Assembly (NCBI RefSeq): GCF_000585395.1
Contig: NZ_KK073875.1
Span: 571,186 to 635,185, forward strand
Length of the DNA stretch: 64,000 nt
Source: Saccharibacillus sacchari DSM 19268
GTDB taxonomy: Bacteria > Bacillota > Bacilli > Paenibacillales > Paenibacillaceae
Direction: 5' to 3'
Shown here: positions 24,473 through 34,313 of the stretch, piece after piece
How the letters are laid out: each line of letters opens with the position of its first letter
Position numbering within the stretch: the stretch's first letter is position 1
The notes under the pieces: generated by a model
Seen by the model: the letters and a program-made list of their open reading frames with translations, nothing else
Database searches by the model: none
What the model was told of the DNA's origin: nothing
Translations under genes and position numbers: made by a program

Positions 24473-25573
24473 CTATCGCCTTTGCTGAGCAATATCCCGG
24501 CCCGCTTCATACTGCTCCACTCGATTTTTGCCCGAGCGCTTGGCGCGATACAATGCAGCGTCGGCTTTGCTGAACATCTTTTCCGCCGTATCCTCCGGTT
24601 CGTATGTGCATAACCCCACGCTGACCGTAACCGGATGATTTCCCATGTACGAATAGTTGGCACTTTCTACAGCAGCACGGATTCGCTCTGCATACTCCGC
24701 CGACTCCTCGATACTTTTCTCCGTAAAAATAACCGCGAACTCTTCGCCTCCGTACCTGGCGGCAAAATCATTCGGCGAGATATTCATGCCGAGCCGGATC
24801 GAGACCTCTTTAAGCACCAAATCGCCGATCAGATGACCGTACGTATCATTAATCTTTTTGAAATTGTCGATATCGAACACGGCTACCTGAATTTGCAATC
24901 CGTTTCGCCGGCTCTGATCGACCAAATCTTCGAGATACTCGTAAAACGTGACATGATTGTACAACTGAGTTAAAGCGTCCGTCTTGAGCATCCGCTGGGA
25001 AACGGCTTTGTCGACGAGCATATCCTGTTGGGACTGCGTTAACTGTTCAACTTGTCTGCCGATCTCGATTGCGCGAACAAGCACCGTGCGTCCCAGAATC
25101 AACGAGGCGACCAGCATGAACGCCGTAAGCAAAAACTCCTCGATGCTTCGTTGATAAAACAATCGCTCTACGGCGAAATAAAATACCGTATAGATGGCGA
25201 TATTCAGCGCGCCGAACACATCCATCAGCTTGCGGTCAAAGTAAATCAGCGGGACAAACATGGGAAGAATGAGCAAAATGCCGGGCGCATTCTCCATGTA
25301 TACGCCCAAGTTCAAGTAATTGACGTAAGCCAGCGTCAAACTGACGCCGACCACAACCTGCCTTCCGTAACGGCGCAGCCGCACATACAACACTTCGCCC
25401 AGGCCGGCAATCAGCAAAACCATTAGGCTCCTGCCTATAAGCAACCCGACGTCGCGCTGCGTTTCAGTGCCTCCGCCCGAGAAGAAGTAGCTTACTTCCA
25501 CAGCCAATACCATGGCCGCCACGATCCAATAGGCGTTAAGAATCTGCCGGTTCAGATTATCGACATTACCCAT
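24473..25573 (-). CDS. Membrane-bound diguanylate cyclase (GGDEF)
   Basis: A 366-residue protein: about six membrane spans in residues 12-175, a short coiled linker, then a GGDEF domain (about 200-360). The signature is RYGGEEF, an active GG(D/E)EF form, preceded by FDIDNFKKINDTYGHLIGD for metal and substrate; the late KADAALYRAKRSGKNRV is also typical. It should make c-di-GMP at the membrane. I see no RxxD inhibitory site at the usual place. The start lies 8 nt after the stop of the ZapA-fusion gene, with GGTGA in the overlap zone, so the two are translationally linked. The gap to mutS2 is 188 nt. Confidence 0.9.
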   Translation of the reverse strand: MGNVDNLNRQILNAYWIVAAMVLAVEVSYFFSGGGTETQRDVGLLIGRSLMVLLIAGLGEVLYVRLRRYGRQVVVGVSLTLAYVNYLNLGVYMENAPGILLILPMFVPLIYFDRKLMDVFGALNIAIYTVFYFAVERLFYQRSIEEFLLTAFMLVASLILGRTVLVRAIEIGRQVEQLTQSQQDMLVDKAVSQRMLKTDALTQLYNHVTFYEYLEDLVDQSRRNGLQIQVAVFDIDNFKKINDTYGHLIGDLVLKEVSIRLGMNISPNDFAARYGGEEFAVIFTEKSIEESAEYAERIRAAVESANYSYMGNHPVTVSVGLCTYEPEDTAEKMFSKADAALYRAKRSGKNRVEQYEAGRDIAQQRR

Positions 25574-25581
25574 GATTCACC

Positions 25582-28500
25582 CTAATGCTGCTCCTGCTCC
25601 AGCAATTCCATCCATTCGTTATATTCCTTGCGCAGGGCCGCATGCTCCTCCTGAAGTCGGGCATATTCCCGTTCGGCCGCTTCGCGCTTATCTTTATCCA
25701 ATTCCCGTTCGACATGAAGAACGCGAAGCTGGTGGGAAAGAACTTCATATTGCTCCGTCACCTGCCCTAGTTCGTTTTGCAGTCGTTCACGCTGCGCATC
25801 TTCGCTTAATACGCCGCTCTCGGAAGCCAAGAGCCGTTGTTCAAGCTTCGACTTTTCCTCGTCCCATGCAAGCCGGCGTTCCTTAAGCTCTTCCAACTCG
25901 GATTGCAAACGACGGGCCTGTCCGTTAAGCTCCTGAACGGACTTTTCTGCCATAAGAAGTTCGCTTCGCAGATTGCTGTTCTCATTTCCTTTTTGCGCTT
26001 CGCGCACCGCAGCCTCTTCCAGCTTGCGTTCTGCCGCATTCTTTTGCTTGGTCAACAACCGCTCACGCTCGTTCAACTCTTCCAGCTCGCGACGCTGACG
26101 CGCGGTCTCGATCCGCCACGATGCTTCGCGGCCGCCAAACTCTGCGACGCGAGAAGAAAATCGTTCGCGTTCTTCTTGCCATTTCTTCTCGGCCTCCAGA
26201 AGATCATTCGTCTCCTGCTCGGCTGCTTCCAAAGCTTCCGTAGTACGCAATCGCGCTTCGCGCTCTCCTTGCAATTCGCCCTCAAGCCCTGCCACTTGCG
26301 TTTCCAGACCTGCAACGCGTTCGCTCGATGCAGCTGCGGCCCGGCGAATATCCGCCAATTGCGCAATCAGATCTTGTTCCCTGCGTTCCGCAACGTCGCT
26401 GCGATCGCGGGAAGCCGACAATTCCTGTTTCAGCACGGCATATTCCCGCGCGCGCTCTTCCTCGCCCGACGCCAGAGCTTCAAGAGCACGTTCCAACTCT
26501 TCCTTTTGTCGGCGCAGGCCATGCGCCTGCTGCTCCAAGTCGCCAACAAGCCGCTCTTGGCGATCTCTTTCTTCGTTCCATGCGGATTCGCGACCTGCAT
26601 ACTGCTCCAATTCGCCGGACAAGTCGGACAATTGTTCTTCCAGTTCAGCCAGGCGGCCTTGCAGTCCATTCACTTCGGCTGACAGTTCGCCATTTCTCCA
26701 AGCAATGGAATCGCGATCGCTGCGGATCTGATCCAACTCTTCCTGCACGCGGTCCCGAAGAACCGCTACCTCGCGCTCGCGTTCTTCAGCTTCGCCCAAC
26801 CGACCGATCAACGCATCTCGTTCATGCAAAGCGGATTCGATGCGTTCGTGCAGCGTCGCAATCTCGGATGCCGCTGCACGTCCGGCTTCTTCAAGCAAAT
26901 CAAGCCGTGCGGCTGCCGCAGACAATTCGGTCTCCAGTCGTGACTTAGTCTCTTCCAAACGAGCGGATTTATCATTCAGACGCGCCTCGCTATCGTTCAG
27001 TTCGCGAATGCGTTCTTCCAATCGCGACCGTGTTTCATCAAACTCTTCGCTGCGCGCGGACAATTCCGCTTCAAGAGATTGCTTTTCGTTTCGCAGCCTT
27101 TCAATCAGGCCTAATGATTCCTCCAGACGCTGTTCGACTTCCGCTTTGCCTTCAGCCAAAGTCAGAGCCTCAGTGCGAACAGTCTCCAATTCAGCTTCCA
27201 GCGCACGTTTCTCGGCTTCAAGAGCATCGGCGCTTTCTCCCATAGCCGCCAAGCGAAGCTCCAGCGAATCTTGCATGTCCGCAAGACGTCTGGATGTTTC
27301 CCGTTCGCTTTGAAGCTCGATATCGCGCGCATCGCGCTCTTCTTCGACCTGAGCAATGCGCGTCCGAAGTTCTTCGGCTTCCTGGCCCTGCTTACGCAGG
27401 TCGCCTTCCAACGCACGCTCGCGTCCGATCAGTTCATTCAGCTCTTCTTCGAGTCGAACCGCTTCACCTGTCAGATATTCTTCGCTGCCGCTCAGTTCAG
27501 CCACACGCGATTCCAGACGCAAACGCTCTTCTTCAAGCTTGGCTGCGCGCTCTTGCGTTTCAAGAAGCTTCGCTTCCAATTCCGCAATTTGCGCGCCGCG
27601 TTCCAGAGCTTCCTGCTCTTGGTTCGAGCGCAGAACTTGCCAAGCCTGCTCGGCTTGAACGTATTCGTCCAGTTGAGCACGCAACGCCGAACCTTCCGCT
27701 TCCGCTCCGGTCAAGCTGCCGCGCAAATCGGACAATTCGTTTTCGAGTTCCGATTTTTGCGCTGCCAGTGATTCCAATTCGCTTTCGAGACGGCTGCGCT
27801 CACTGCTAACCGTATCCAGTTCGGCAGTCAGTCGTTCTTTCGATTCGCCTAAGCTCATCCATTCATTTTCTAACTCTTCTTTTTCGGCAGATAAAGATTC
27901 CAATCGACCTTCGAGAGCCAACTTATCACGGTTGAGCGCTTCGGCTTGTTCTTCGAGCAGACTCTTTTCCTCTTGGATATTTCTCAATTCGTCTTCCAGG
28001 CGACGCGCGGTTTCGTTTGCCGCTTGCAGGTCCGCTTCCAGGCGATTTTTCTCCGTCGATACGGAGGCAAGGTCAGCTTCAAGACGTTGCTTGTCGGCTC
28101 CTTCCGCTTCCAGATCCTGTTGAATGCGAAGTTTATCGGCAGCAGCCGCACCCAATTCGCTTTCAAGACGCACTTGTTCGCCTGTTGCTGCTTCAAGCTC
28201 GCCCGCAAGACGCGTATTGGACATTCCAAGCGCTTCCAATTCGCTTTGAAGCCGCTTGGATTCTTCTTCGCGGCTCGCAAGCTCTTCTTTCAAATGCCCG
28301 CGGGAAGCTTCAGCTTCCTCAAGCAGTGATTCAAAAGCTGTTTTCTCATCCATCCAAACGCGTTCTTGCTCTTGCCAGAATTCCAACTTCGCTGAAAGTT
28401 CGGCATTCTCGGCTGCCATTACAACTTCGGCTTCCGCAAGTTCAGTCGTACGACGTTCAAGCTTTTCATGCTCGCTCTGGCGCTCGCCAATTTCCAGACG

Positions 28501-29688
28501 CAGACGTTCCTGCTCTTCGCGCAGATCCCGTTCCGTTTCCTTCAACTCGGCAAGCCCTGCTTCCAGCTCGGTACGGCGGGCTTCTTCTGCTGCTTCGCGA
28601 TCATGCAGTTCTTCCAAACGAGCCCGCGCCTCTTCATAACGCTCGGACAATTCATGTTCGCGGCTTCTCGTTTCATTCAGCTCCGACTCCAGACGCGCAT
28701 GTTCCTCGCTCCAGATGCCTTCGCCTTCTTCCAGCTCGCTTACGCGCGCTTCCAACTTCGAACGGGTTTCGCTCGCGGCGAGCATGGCTTCATCCAATTC
28801 GGAGACGCGAAGCCGGGCCTGCTCGCTTTCAGCTTGAAGCTCCTGCTCGCGCGAACGCGAACTTGCCAGTGCTTCGTTCAGTTTTTGATTTTGGGCTTCG
28901 GCGCGAACAAGAGATTGTTCCAACTCTACAACTCGTGATTCAAGTTGCGTTCGCAGTCCCTGAAGACGCGCTTCTTCTTCGCGCAGCAAGCCTAATTCCA
29001 GTTCCAGCTCTTCGAGGCGCGAATCGCCGGTCGATAACCGTTCGCGCAGTTCTTCGCCTTTGCGCTCCAGATCGGACGCCAGCTCGCGGCTTTCGACTAA
29101 GGCAGCCTGATCGCGATCGAGCTCCAGGCGAACCGCTTTCAGTTCGCCGGACAGACTCTCGTTCGTTTTACGTTCCGCAAGCAGCTTCTCGTTCGCCGTC
29201 TTGAGCGCCTGGCCGGATTCGGCGCCGGACTTCTCCGCCTCGCTCAGTTTAGTCTCCAACTGCTTCTTCAATCCGTTCAACCGTTCCAACTCGTCGTTCG
29301 CGCGCTGGATTTCCTGCTTGCGAGTCTCCAGTTCCTTTTCCGCTTCAGTCAATCTGGCATTCTCCGCACGAAGCTCGTCAGCGGCCAGCATATCCGCTTC
29401 GCGCTGCTCGCGAAGTTCTTCCAATTCCGCCTCAATCACTTCCGACTTCGCCGAAGCTTCGTCCAGGCGTCCTTGCAGATCCTGATTCATCACATTCGTC
29501 TCCGCCATATTGACCGCAGCCAACACCGCAATCCGAACCGTGTCCAAGCGCGGATGCCCGGTCGCGATCGCGATCATGCGCTCGTCGACCAAACGGGCTA
29601 CGCGTTTGACATACTCTTGGCTGCTTCCGAAAATTTTGTAGGACGTTCCGTAAATTTCCACGCTGACTGTTTTCCGTTCTTCAGCCAT
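25582..29688 (-). CDS. ZapA domain fused to a giant coiled coil (1368 residues)
   Basis: Residues 1 to about 85 are a complete ZapA cell-division domain: VSVEIYGTSYKIFGSSQEYVKRVARLVDERM, then TVRIAVLAAVNMAETN. Ordinary ZapA is about 85-110 residues and stabilises FtsZ filaments. Here the coiled coil that normally ends ZapA continues for about 1280 more residues of Glu/Leu/Arg/Ala heptad-type sequence with no second globular domain, ending in MELLEQEQH. There are no in-frame stops, and the gene has an SD (GGAGAGG) and a TATAAT at 29797-29802 upstream. Its place before mutS2 and after pheT matches zapA (yshA) of Bacillus, so it is the zapA orthologue by synteny. If fully helical it would span roughly 190 nm. 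Role: presumably division-linked scaffolding (inference). Confidence 0.85.
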   Translation of the reverse strand: MAEERKTVSVEIYGTSYKIFGSSQEYVKRVARLVDERMIAIATGHPRLDTVRIAVLAAVNMAETNVMNQDLQGRLDEASAKSEVIEAELEELREQREADMLAADELRAENARLTEAEKELETRKQEIQRANDELERLNGLKKQLETKLSEAEKSGAESGQALKTANEKLLAERKTNESLSGELKAVRLELDRDQAALVESRELASDLERKGEELRERLSTGDSRLEELELELGLLREEEARLQGLRTQLESRVVELEQSLVRAEAQNQKLNEALASSRSREQELQAESEQARLRVSELDEAMLAASETRSKLEARVSELEEGEGIWSEEHARLESELNETRSREHELSERYEEARARLEELHDREAAEEARRTELEAGLAELKETERDLREEQERLRLEIGERQSEHEKLERRTTELAEAEVVMAAENAELSAKLEFWQEQERVWMDEKTAFESLLEEAEASRGHLKEELASREEESKRLQSELEALGMSNTRLAGELEAATGEQVRLESELGAAAADKLRIQQDLEAEGADKQRLEADLASVSTEKNRLEADLQAANETARRLEDELRNIQEEKSLLEEQAEALNRDKLALEGRLESLSAEKEELENEWMSLGESKERLTAELDTVSSERSRLESELESLAAQKSELENELSDLRGSLTGAEAEGSALRAQLDEYVQAEQAWQVLRSNQEQEALERGAQIAELEAKLLETQERAAKLEEERLRLESRVAELSGSEEYLTGEAVRLEEELNELIGRERALEGDLRKQGQEAEELRTRIAQVEEERDARDIELQSERETSRRLADMQDSLELRLAAMGESADALEAEKRALEAELETVRTEALTLAEGKAEVEQRLEESLGLIERLRNEKQSLEAELSARSEEFDETRSRLEERIRELNDSEARLNDKSARLEETKSRLETELSAAAARLDLLEEAGRAAASEIATLHERIESALHERDALIGRLGEAEEREREVAVLRDRVQEELDQIRSDRDSIAWRNGELSAEVNGLQGRLAELEEQLSDLSGELEQYAGRESAWNEERDRQERLVGDLEQQAHGLRRQKEELERALEALASGEEERAREYAVLKQELSASRDRSDVAERREQDLIAQLADIRRAAAASSERVAGLETQVAGLEGELQGEREARLRTTEALEAAEQETNDLLEAEKKWQEERERFSSRVAEFGGREASWRIETARQRRELEELNERERLLTKQKNAAERKLEEAAVREAQKGNENSNLRSELLMAEKSVQELNGQARRLQSELEELKERRLAWDEEKSKLEQRLLASESGVLSEDAQRERLQNELGQVTEQYEVLSHQLRVLHVERELDKDKREAAEREYARLQEEHAALRKEYNEWMELLEQEQH

Positions 29689-29883
29689 CTTCGCCCGCTC
29701 CTCTCCATAAGTTCAATAATCTATTGCAAGGCAGGCGTGACCCGACTTGCCGGCGTTCAGTCGCCTTTTCATTTCATTGCCTCGTTCAATCGCTTCATTA
29801 TAAAAAATTAGCTCTATCAGGTTAAAACGCCCCGGCCAAGCAAAAGTTGCTCAAGTCGTCGGAGTCGATACGAGCCTACGGCC

Positions 29884-29953
29884 AAAAACCGCACCCTTCT
29901 TTAGAGCCCGGACCGCGAAACGGACCGGATTTCTAAAGAATTCGATGCGGTTT
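29884..29953 (-). terminator. Terminator of the pheS-pheT operon
   Basis: Minus strand: AAACCGCA pairs with TGCGGTTT, TTTAGA with TCTAAA and CCGG with CCGG, ending in five Ts. It separates pheT from the ZapA-fusion gene, which therefore needs its own promoter. Confidence 0.85.
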
Positions 29954-29977
29954 GACTCTTCTCCTGCCGGAACCTGC

Positions 29978-32407
29978 TTACTTTCTCAATTCCGCGGCGA
30001 AAGTTTGTTCCAACTGAGTCACGACGTTTTGCTGGGCTGCCGCGACTTCTTCGTCTGTCAACGTACGCTCCGCATGGCGGTACGTAAGAGCAAGCGCAAC
30101 GCTTTTCTTGTCCGAAGCGACGCGATCGCCCGTGTAGACGTCGAATACGCTGACGTCTTCCAGCAGTTCGCCCGCGGATTGACGCACGGCTTCGATCAGT
30201 TTCCCTGCTTCAAGCGTCAGGTCCACCACAACCGCGATATCGCGCTGCGCGGACGGATAACGCGGCAGATCGCGGTATTCGATCTCCGGCGTCGCGCTTG
30301 CGTACAGTTCGTCCAGGCAAATCTCGGCCGCATACGTATCGTCGAGATCGTAATCCCGTTGCAACTGAGGATGAAGTTGTCCCAGCACGCCGATACGTTT
30401 GCTTGGCGCGCTTGTCAGATAGAGCGATGCGGAACGTCCCGGATGGAAGCCGTCCGGCGCGTCGGCGCGGAATTCCGCTTGAAGTCCCAGCTCGTCCAAT
30501 ACGGCTTCGACCGCGCCCTTCAAGTCGAAGAAGTCGACTTTGCGCGATGCCGCTCCGACCGTACCGTCTGCGCGATTGCCCGTAAGCAGCAGCCCCAGCA
30601 TGGTCAGTTCAACGGGTTGCACCGTCACTTTTTGCTCGCTGGCGTGGAAGACTTTGCCGATCTCGAAGAAGGACAGATTCGCGTTTTTGCGGTTGCGGTT
30701 GTACTGCGCCGATTCCAAAAGCAGCGGCACGAGGCTCGTGCGCAGCACGCTGCGATCTTCGCTCATCGGCATCGCCAGCGGAACCGCATGAGTACCTGCC
30801 GAGAAGGCGGTGAAACGCTGCGTGTTCTCCGGGCGGGTGAACGAGTACGTGATCGCTTCGTGGAATCCGCCGTGCGTCAGCGTACGGCGCGCCGAATAAC
30901 GAACCGCCTGCGATTTCGTGTACGCGCCCGGCGTCGTCGGTCCTTCGATCACGGTCGTCGGAATGTTATCGTAGCCGTGGATACGGGCCGCTTCTTCGAT
31001 CAGGTCGACGTCGCGCGTAATGTCGCCGCGGCGCGTCGGCACCTGCACGTCGATGATGTCCTGCGCGCTGTCCGCGCATTTGAAGTTCAATCTCGCGAAG
31101 ATCGCTTTGACTTCCAGCATCGAAATGTCCGTACCCAGGTAGGCGTTCAGCTTCGATAGGGACAGCGAAATTCTTTTCTCCTGAATTTGGCCGCTGCGCT
31201 GCTCGACAATACCATGCGCGACCGAACCGCTCGCATGGCGTGCCAGCAGCAGCGCCGCGCGATCCAGTGCCGCGATAACCGCAGACGGATCAACTTCTTT
31301 TTCAAAACGCAGGCTGGCTTCCGAACGAAGACCCAGCTTTCTCGATGTCTTGCGTACCGAAGAACCGGAGAATTTCGCCGATTCCAAAGCGATGTTTACG
31401 GTCGTTTCCGTTACTTCCGTCTCCAATCCGCCCATTACGCCTGCCAACGCGGCCGGACGGTCATTGCCCGTAATCAGCAGCATCGACGGGTCAAGCTTGC
31501 GTTCTTGACCGTCAAGCGTGGTCAGCACTTCGCCTTCGCGAGCCGAACGCACGCCGATGTCTTTGCCCAGTTTGTCGGCATCGAACGCGTGCAGCGGCTG
31601 TCCGCATTCCAGCATCACGTAGTTCGTAATATCGACCACGTTGTTCGTCGGACGAACGCCTGCCGCCATCAGGCGATTTTGCATCCATTGCGGCGAAGGA
31701 CCGATCTTCACGCCGGAGATGTAGCGGATCGCGTAATGCGAGCACAGATCGCCGTTTTCGATCGTAACGGTAGCTTTCTCGGAAGCGGAACCGCCGCCTT
31801 CGATCAGATCGATCGCAGGCAGCTTCACGTCGCGGCCCAGAATCGCCGCCGTCTCGTAAGCCGCGCCGATCATGCTCAGGCAGTCGGAACGGTTAGGCGT
31901 CAGATCGAATTCCAGCACGGAATCGTCCAGGCCCAGCACTTGCGTGATCGGCAGGCCGAGTTCGGTGTTTTCCGGCAGAACCAGAATGCCTTCTTGCTGG
32001 TCTTTCGGCAGCAGCTTGTCGTTCATGCCCAACTCGCTGGCCGAACAGATCATGCCTTGCGAAGCGACGCCGCGCAATTTGGCATTTTTGATCTTGAAGT
32101 TGCCCGGAAGCACCGCGCCTACGACGGCTACCGGTACTTTTTGTCCGGCGTCCACGTTTTTCGCTCCGCATACGATTTGCAGGTCTTCGCCGGAACCGAC
32201 GTCGACCGTGCACACGTTCAATTTGTCCGCGTCAGGGTGCTTTTCTTTATGCTTCACGTAACCGACAACCACGCCGGTCACGCCTTGGTTGCGCTGCTCG
32301 ATCTCGTCGATCTCGATCCCGGACCGCGTAATTTTTTCTGCTAATTCTTCAGGCGTCACGCCGTCGATATTCACGTACTCGGATAACCATTGCGTCGATA
32401 CTTTCAC
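29978..32407 (-). CDS. pheT: Phenylalanyl-tRNA synthetase beta subunit
   Basis: An 809-residue PheT of normal length. The domains are visible in order: N-terminal tRNA-binding OB fold (about 40-150: VVVGYVKHKEKHPDADKLNVCTVDVG, SQGMICSASELG), B3/B4 editing core (DLTPNRSDCLSMIGAAYE), B5 (ISLSLSKLNAYLGTDI... DVQVPTRRGDITRDVDLIEEAARIHGYDNIP), the catalytic-like core and a C-terminal anticodon-binding FDX-ACB domain (YRDLPRYPSAQRDIAVVV). It forms the alpha2-beta2 enzyme with PheS, whose gene lies 55 nt upstream, and is controlled by the same T-box. Confidence 0.97.
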   Translation of the reverse strand: MKVSTQWLSEYVNIDGVTPEELAEKITRSGIEIDEIEQRNQGVTGVVVGYVKHKEKHPDADKLNVCTVDVGSGEDLQIVCGAKNVDAGQKVPVAVVGAVLPGNFKIKNAKLRGVASQGMICSASELGMNDKLLPKDQQEGILVLPENTELGLPITQVLGLDDSVLEFDLTPNRSDCLSMIGAAYETAAILGRDVKLPAIDLIEGGGSASEKATVTIENGDLCSHYAIRYISGVKIGPSPQWMQNRLMAAGVRPTNNVVDITNYVMLECGQPLHAFDADKLGKDIGVRSAREGEVLTTLDGQERKLDPSMLLITGNDRPAALAGVMGGLETEVTETTVNIALESAKFSGSSVRKTSRKLGLRSEASLRFEKEVDPSAVIAALDRAALLLARHASGSVAHGIVEQRSGQIQEKRISLSLSKLNAYLGTDISMLEVKAIFARLNFKCADSAQDIIDVQVPTRRGDITRDVDLIEEAARIHGYDNIPTTVIEGPTTPGAYTKSQAVRYSARRTLTHGGFHEAITYSFTRPENTQRFTAFSAGTHAVPLAMPMSEDRSVLRTSLVPLLLESAQYNRNRKNANLSFFEIGKVFHASEQKVTVQPVELTMLGLLLTGNRADGTVGAASRKVDFFDLKGAVEAVLDELGLQAEFRADAPDGFHPGRSASLYLTSAPSKRIGVLGQLHPQLQRDYDLDDTYAAEICLDELYASATPEIEYRDLPRYPSAQRDIAVVVDLTLEAGKLIEAVRQSAGELLEDVSVFDVYTGDRVASDKKSVALALTYRHAERTLTDEEVAAAQQNVVTQLEQTFAAELRK

Positions 32408-32462
32408 TGTCCGCTCACTTCCTTATCTGATTTTGATCTTCTTTTATTTTGCAAAACGAACT

Positions 32463-33479
32463 CTATTGACGCGCGAACTGCTCCAAGAAGCGTTCGTCGT
32501 TGTTGTAGAAATGACGGATGTCGTCGACGCCGTATTTCAGCATCGCAATGCGCTCCACGCCGATACCGAACGCGAATCCGCTGTATTGCTCGGGATCGTA
32601 GCCGCTCATCTCCAGCACGCGAGGATGAACCATGCCGCAGCCGAGCACTTCCAGCCAGCCCGGTTCGGTCGCGCCTTTTTTCTTGTACGTCACGTCGACT
32701 TCGGCACTTGGCTCCGTGAACGGGAAGAAGCTCGGACGCATGCGAATTTGGGTGTCGCTGCCGAACAGTTCCTGCATGAAATGCAGCAGCGTGCCTTTCA
32801 GATCGCTCATACGGATGTTTTTGCCGATGACGAGTCCTTCGATCTGGTTGAACTGGAAAGAGTGCGTCGCGTCGTCATCGTCGCGGCGGTATACTTTACC
32901 CGGGCAGATGACTTTAACCGGAACTTCGCCGCTCATCGCTTCCATCGTGCGCACTTGAACCGGGGACGTCTGGGTACGCATCAGCAGGTCCTCCGTAATA
33001 TAGAAGGAATCCTGCATATCGCGCGCCGGGTGATCCTTAGGCAAATTCAGCGCTTCGAAGTTATGGTAGTCGGTCTCGACTTCAGGGCCTTCCGCGATGC
33101 GGTAACCCATGCCGATGAAGATCTGTTCGATCTCTTCGATTACTCGCGTGAGCGGATGTACGGCGCCGCGCGGCAATTTGCGTCCCGGCAGCGTCACGTC
33201 GATCGTCTCCGAAGCCAGGCGGCGCTCCGTTTCTTCGCGTTCGAAACGCTCGTTATGCGCGCCGATCGCCGAATCGATCGCGTCGCGCACGTCGTTTGCC
33301 AATTGGCCGATGACCGGACGCTCCTCCGCCGACAATCCGCCCATACCGCGCAGGATTTCGGTCAGCTTGCCCTTTTTACCTTGGTATTTGACGCGCAGCT
33401 CGTCGAGCTGTTTCGCGTCCGCCACGCTTTTCAAATGCTCAAGCGCTTCGGCTTTCAGTTGTTCCAAACGTTCTCTCAT
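32463..33479 (-). CDS. pheS: Phenylalanyl-tRNA synthetase alpha subunit
   Basis: A 338-residue PheS with an N-terminal coiled coil (1-80) for tRNA-Phe and a class II catalytic core: [19 protein letters not shown], the motif 2 region [17 protein letters not shown] and motif 3 [12 protein letters not shown]. The frame extends upstream to 33593 into the T-box terminator, which is not plausible; ATG at 33479 with GGAAAGGAG upstream matches the family N-terminus (MRERLEQLK). It is regulated by the T-box leader and cotranscribed with pheT. Confidence 0.96.
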   Translation of the reverse strand: MRERLEQLKAEALEHLKSVADAKQLDELRVKYQGKKGKLTEILRGMGGLSAEERPVIGQLANDVRDAIDSAIGAHNERFEREETERRLASETIDVTLPGRKLPRGAVHPLTRVIEEIEQIFIGMGYRIAEGPEVETDYHNFEALNLPKDHPARDMQDSFYITEDLLMRTQTSPVQVRTMEAMSGEVPVKVICPGKVYRRDDDDATHSFQFNQIEGLVIGKNIRMSDLKGTLLHFMQELFGSDTQIRMRPSFFPFTEPSAEVDVTYKKKGATEPGWLEVLGCGMVHPRVLEMSGYDPEQYSGFAFGIGVERIAMLKYGVDDIRHFYNNDERFLEQFARQ

Positions 33480-33546
33480 CGTCCGCAGACTCCTTTCCCG
33501 CATGGGGAGTAGTAATGGTTGCTTTTTTATGAAAAAGACCCGAAAA

Positions 33547-33872
33547 ACAAAAAGATCTTCCCGCCCCAAGGGACGAAAAGATCGCGTTACCACCCTAATT
33601 CAGAAGCTTTCCCGCCGATTGTCGGCATAGGGGAAACGTTGCGGCCGCAGCGGCCGGACTTCTCTCAGAGACGAAAATAACGGATCGTCAACCCGGCTTT
33701 CCTACTGGCGTACGCACAGCGTCCCGTTCAGAAAGCGGCTCCGGAGCGAACTTCGGCATCGTCGTTGTCGTAAAAATGCTCTCAATCCATGGCATTTTTT
33801 CCCTGTACGGCGGCGTTGCTTACTCTTCTCCATCATCGCGGCGATTCATATGATGAAACTATTGCAAGTTGC
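33547..33872 (-). promoter_or_regulatory. T-box riboswitch of pheS-pheT
   Basis: Minus strand: the T-box core AGGGTGGTAACGCG (33596-33583) is followed at once by the competing terminator, GATCTTTTCGTCCC pairing with GGGCGGGAAGATC and then TTTTT (to about 33547). Upstream lies stem I with an AGTA-like GAAGAGTA (about 33828-33821) and the arm AAAAATGC / GCATTTTT. A TTC triplet at 33750-33748 is a candidate phenylalanine specifier, on the right side of stem I; the assignment is from position only. Uncharged tRNA-Phe would bind here and allow readthrough into pheS. Confidence 0.9.
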
Positions 33873-33878
33873 CCATCT

Positions 33879-33908
33879 ATTCTACTAAAAAGCCGCAGGC
33901 ATCGTCAA
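33879..33908 (-). promoter_or_regulatory. Promoter of the pheS T-box leader
   Basis: Minus strand: TTGACG (33908-33903), 18 nt, TAGAAT (33884-33879), each a 5/6 match. The predicted start near 33872 begins the T-box leader. Confidence 0.7.
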
Positions 33909-33909
33909 T

Positions 33910-34174
33910 CGGAATTTGATGGGCCTACGACTTACAACATTGGACGTCTCTATTTATCTTTTTCGTTCAGTTCTACTAATTCCTTTTTCACCTCGCAGAT
34001 CTCGGCTATGGAACAATACCCAAAATCGCCATAGTGCTGAAAGCAAGCCTAATACAGCACCAACTCAAAACTACTAGATAAAGATGCTTTAATCGAGTCC
34101 GTTCCGACTTCGAGGCTTGCAAAAAGTGAGCCTGGAGGTCGTTTCATAACCTGCTCAAGCAGGTAACGAGAAGA
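33910..34174. other. Gene-free stretch between the phe promoter and the AT-rich cassette
   Basis: I see no credible gene here. Apart from a small CCTGC/GCAGG palindrome near 34150-34163, no structure or repeat is evident. Base composition begins to fall towards the AT-rich cassette on its right. Confidence 0.5.
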
Positions 34175-34226
34175 AAGAAAAACGAAACAGGGTGACGCTG
34201 AAAAGACCCTGGCGTCACCCTGTTTG
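34175..34226 (-). terminator. Terminator of the AT-rich cassette
   Basis: Minus strand: AAACAGGGTGACG pairs perfectly with CGTCACCCTGTTT around a 15-nt loop, then C and TTTTT. It follows the lipoprotein gene by about 90 nt. Confidence 0.8.
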
Positions 34227-34313
34227 CACGTACAAGCATGAATCTCTTTAGTTTTCATTCGTAAAAAAACTTTTGGGACAAACGTTTAATGACTATGTCT
34301 ATTCATATCGATA

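Noticed and set aside
28017-29204. 395-residue plus-strand frame
   Set aside because: It is antisense to the ZapA-coiled-coil gene. The biased Glu/Leu/Arg codons leave few stops on the other strand; its Arg/Pro/Ala-rich product has no recognisable motif.
34049-34258. 69-residue minus-strand frame
   Set aside because: It reads through the terminator of the AT-rich cassette and has no coding features.
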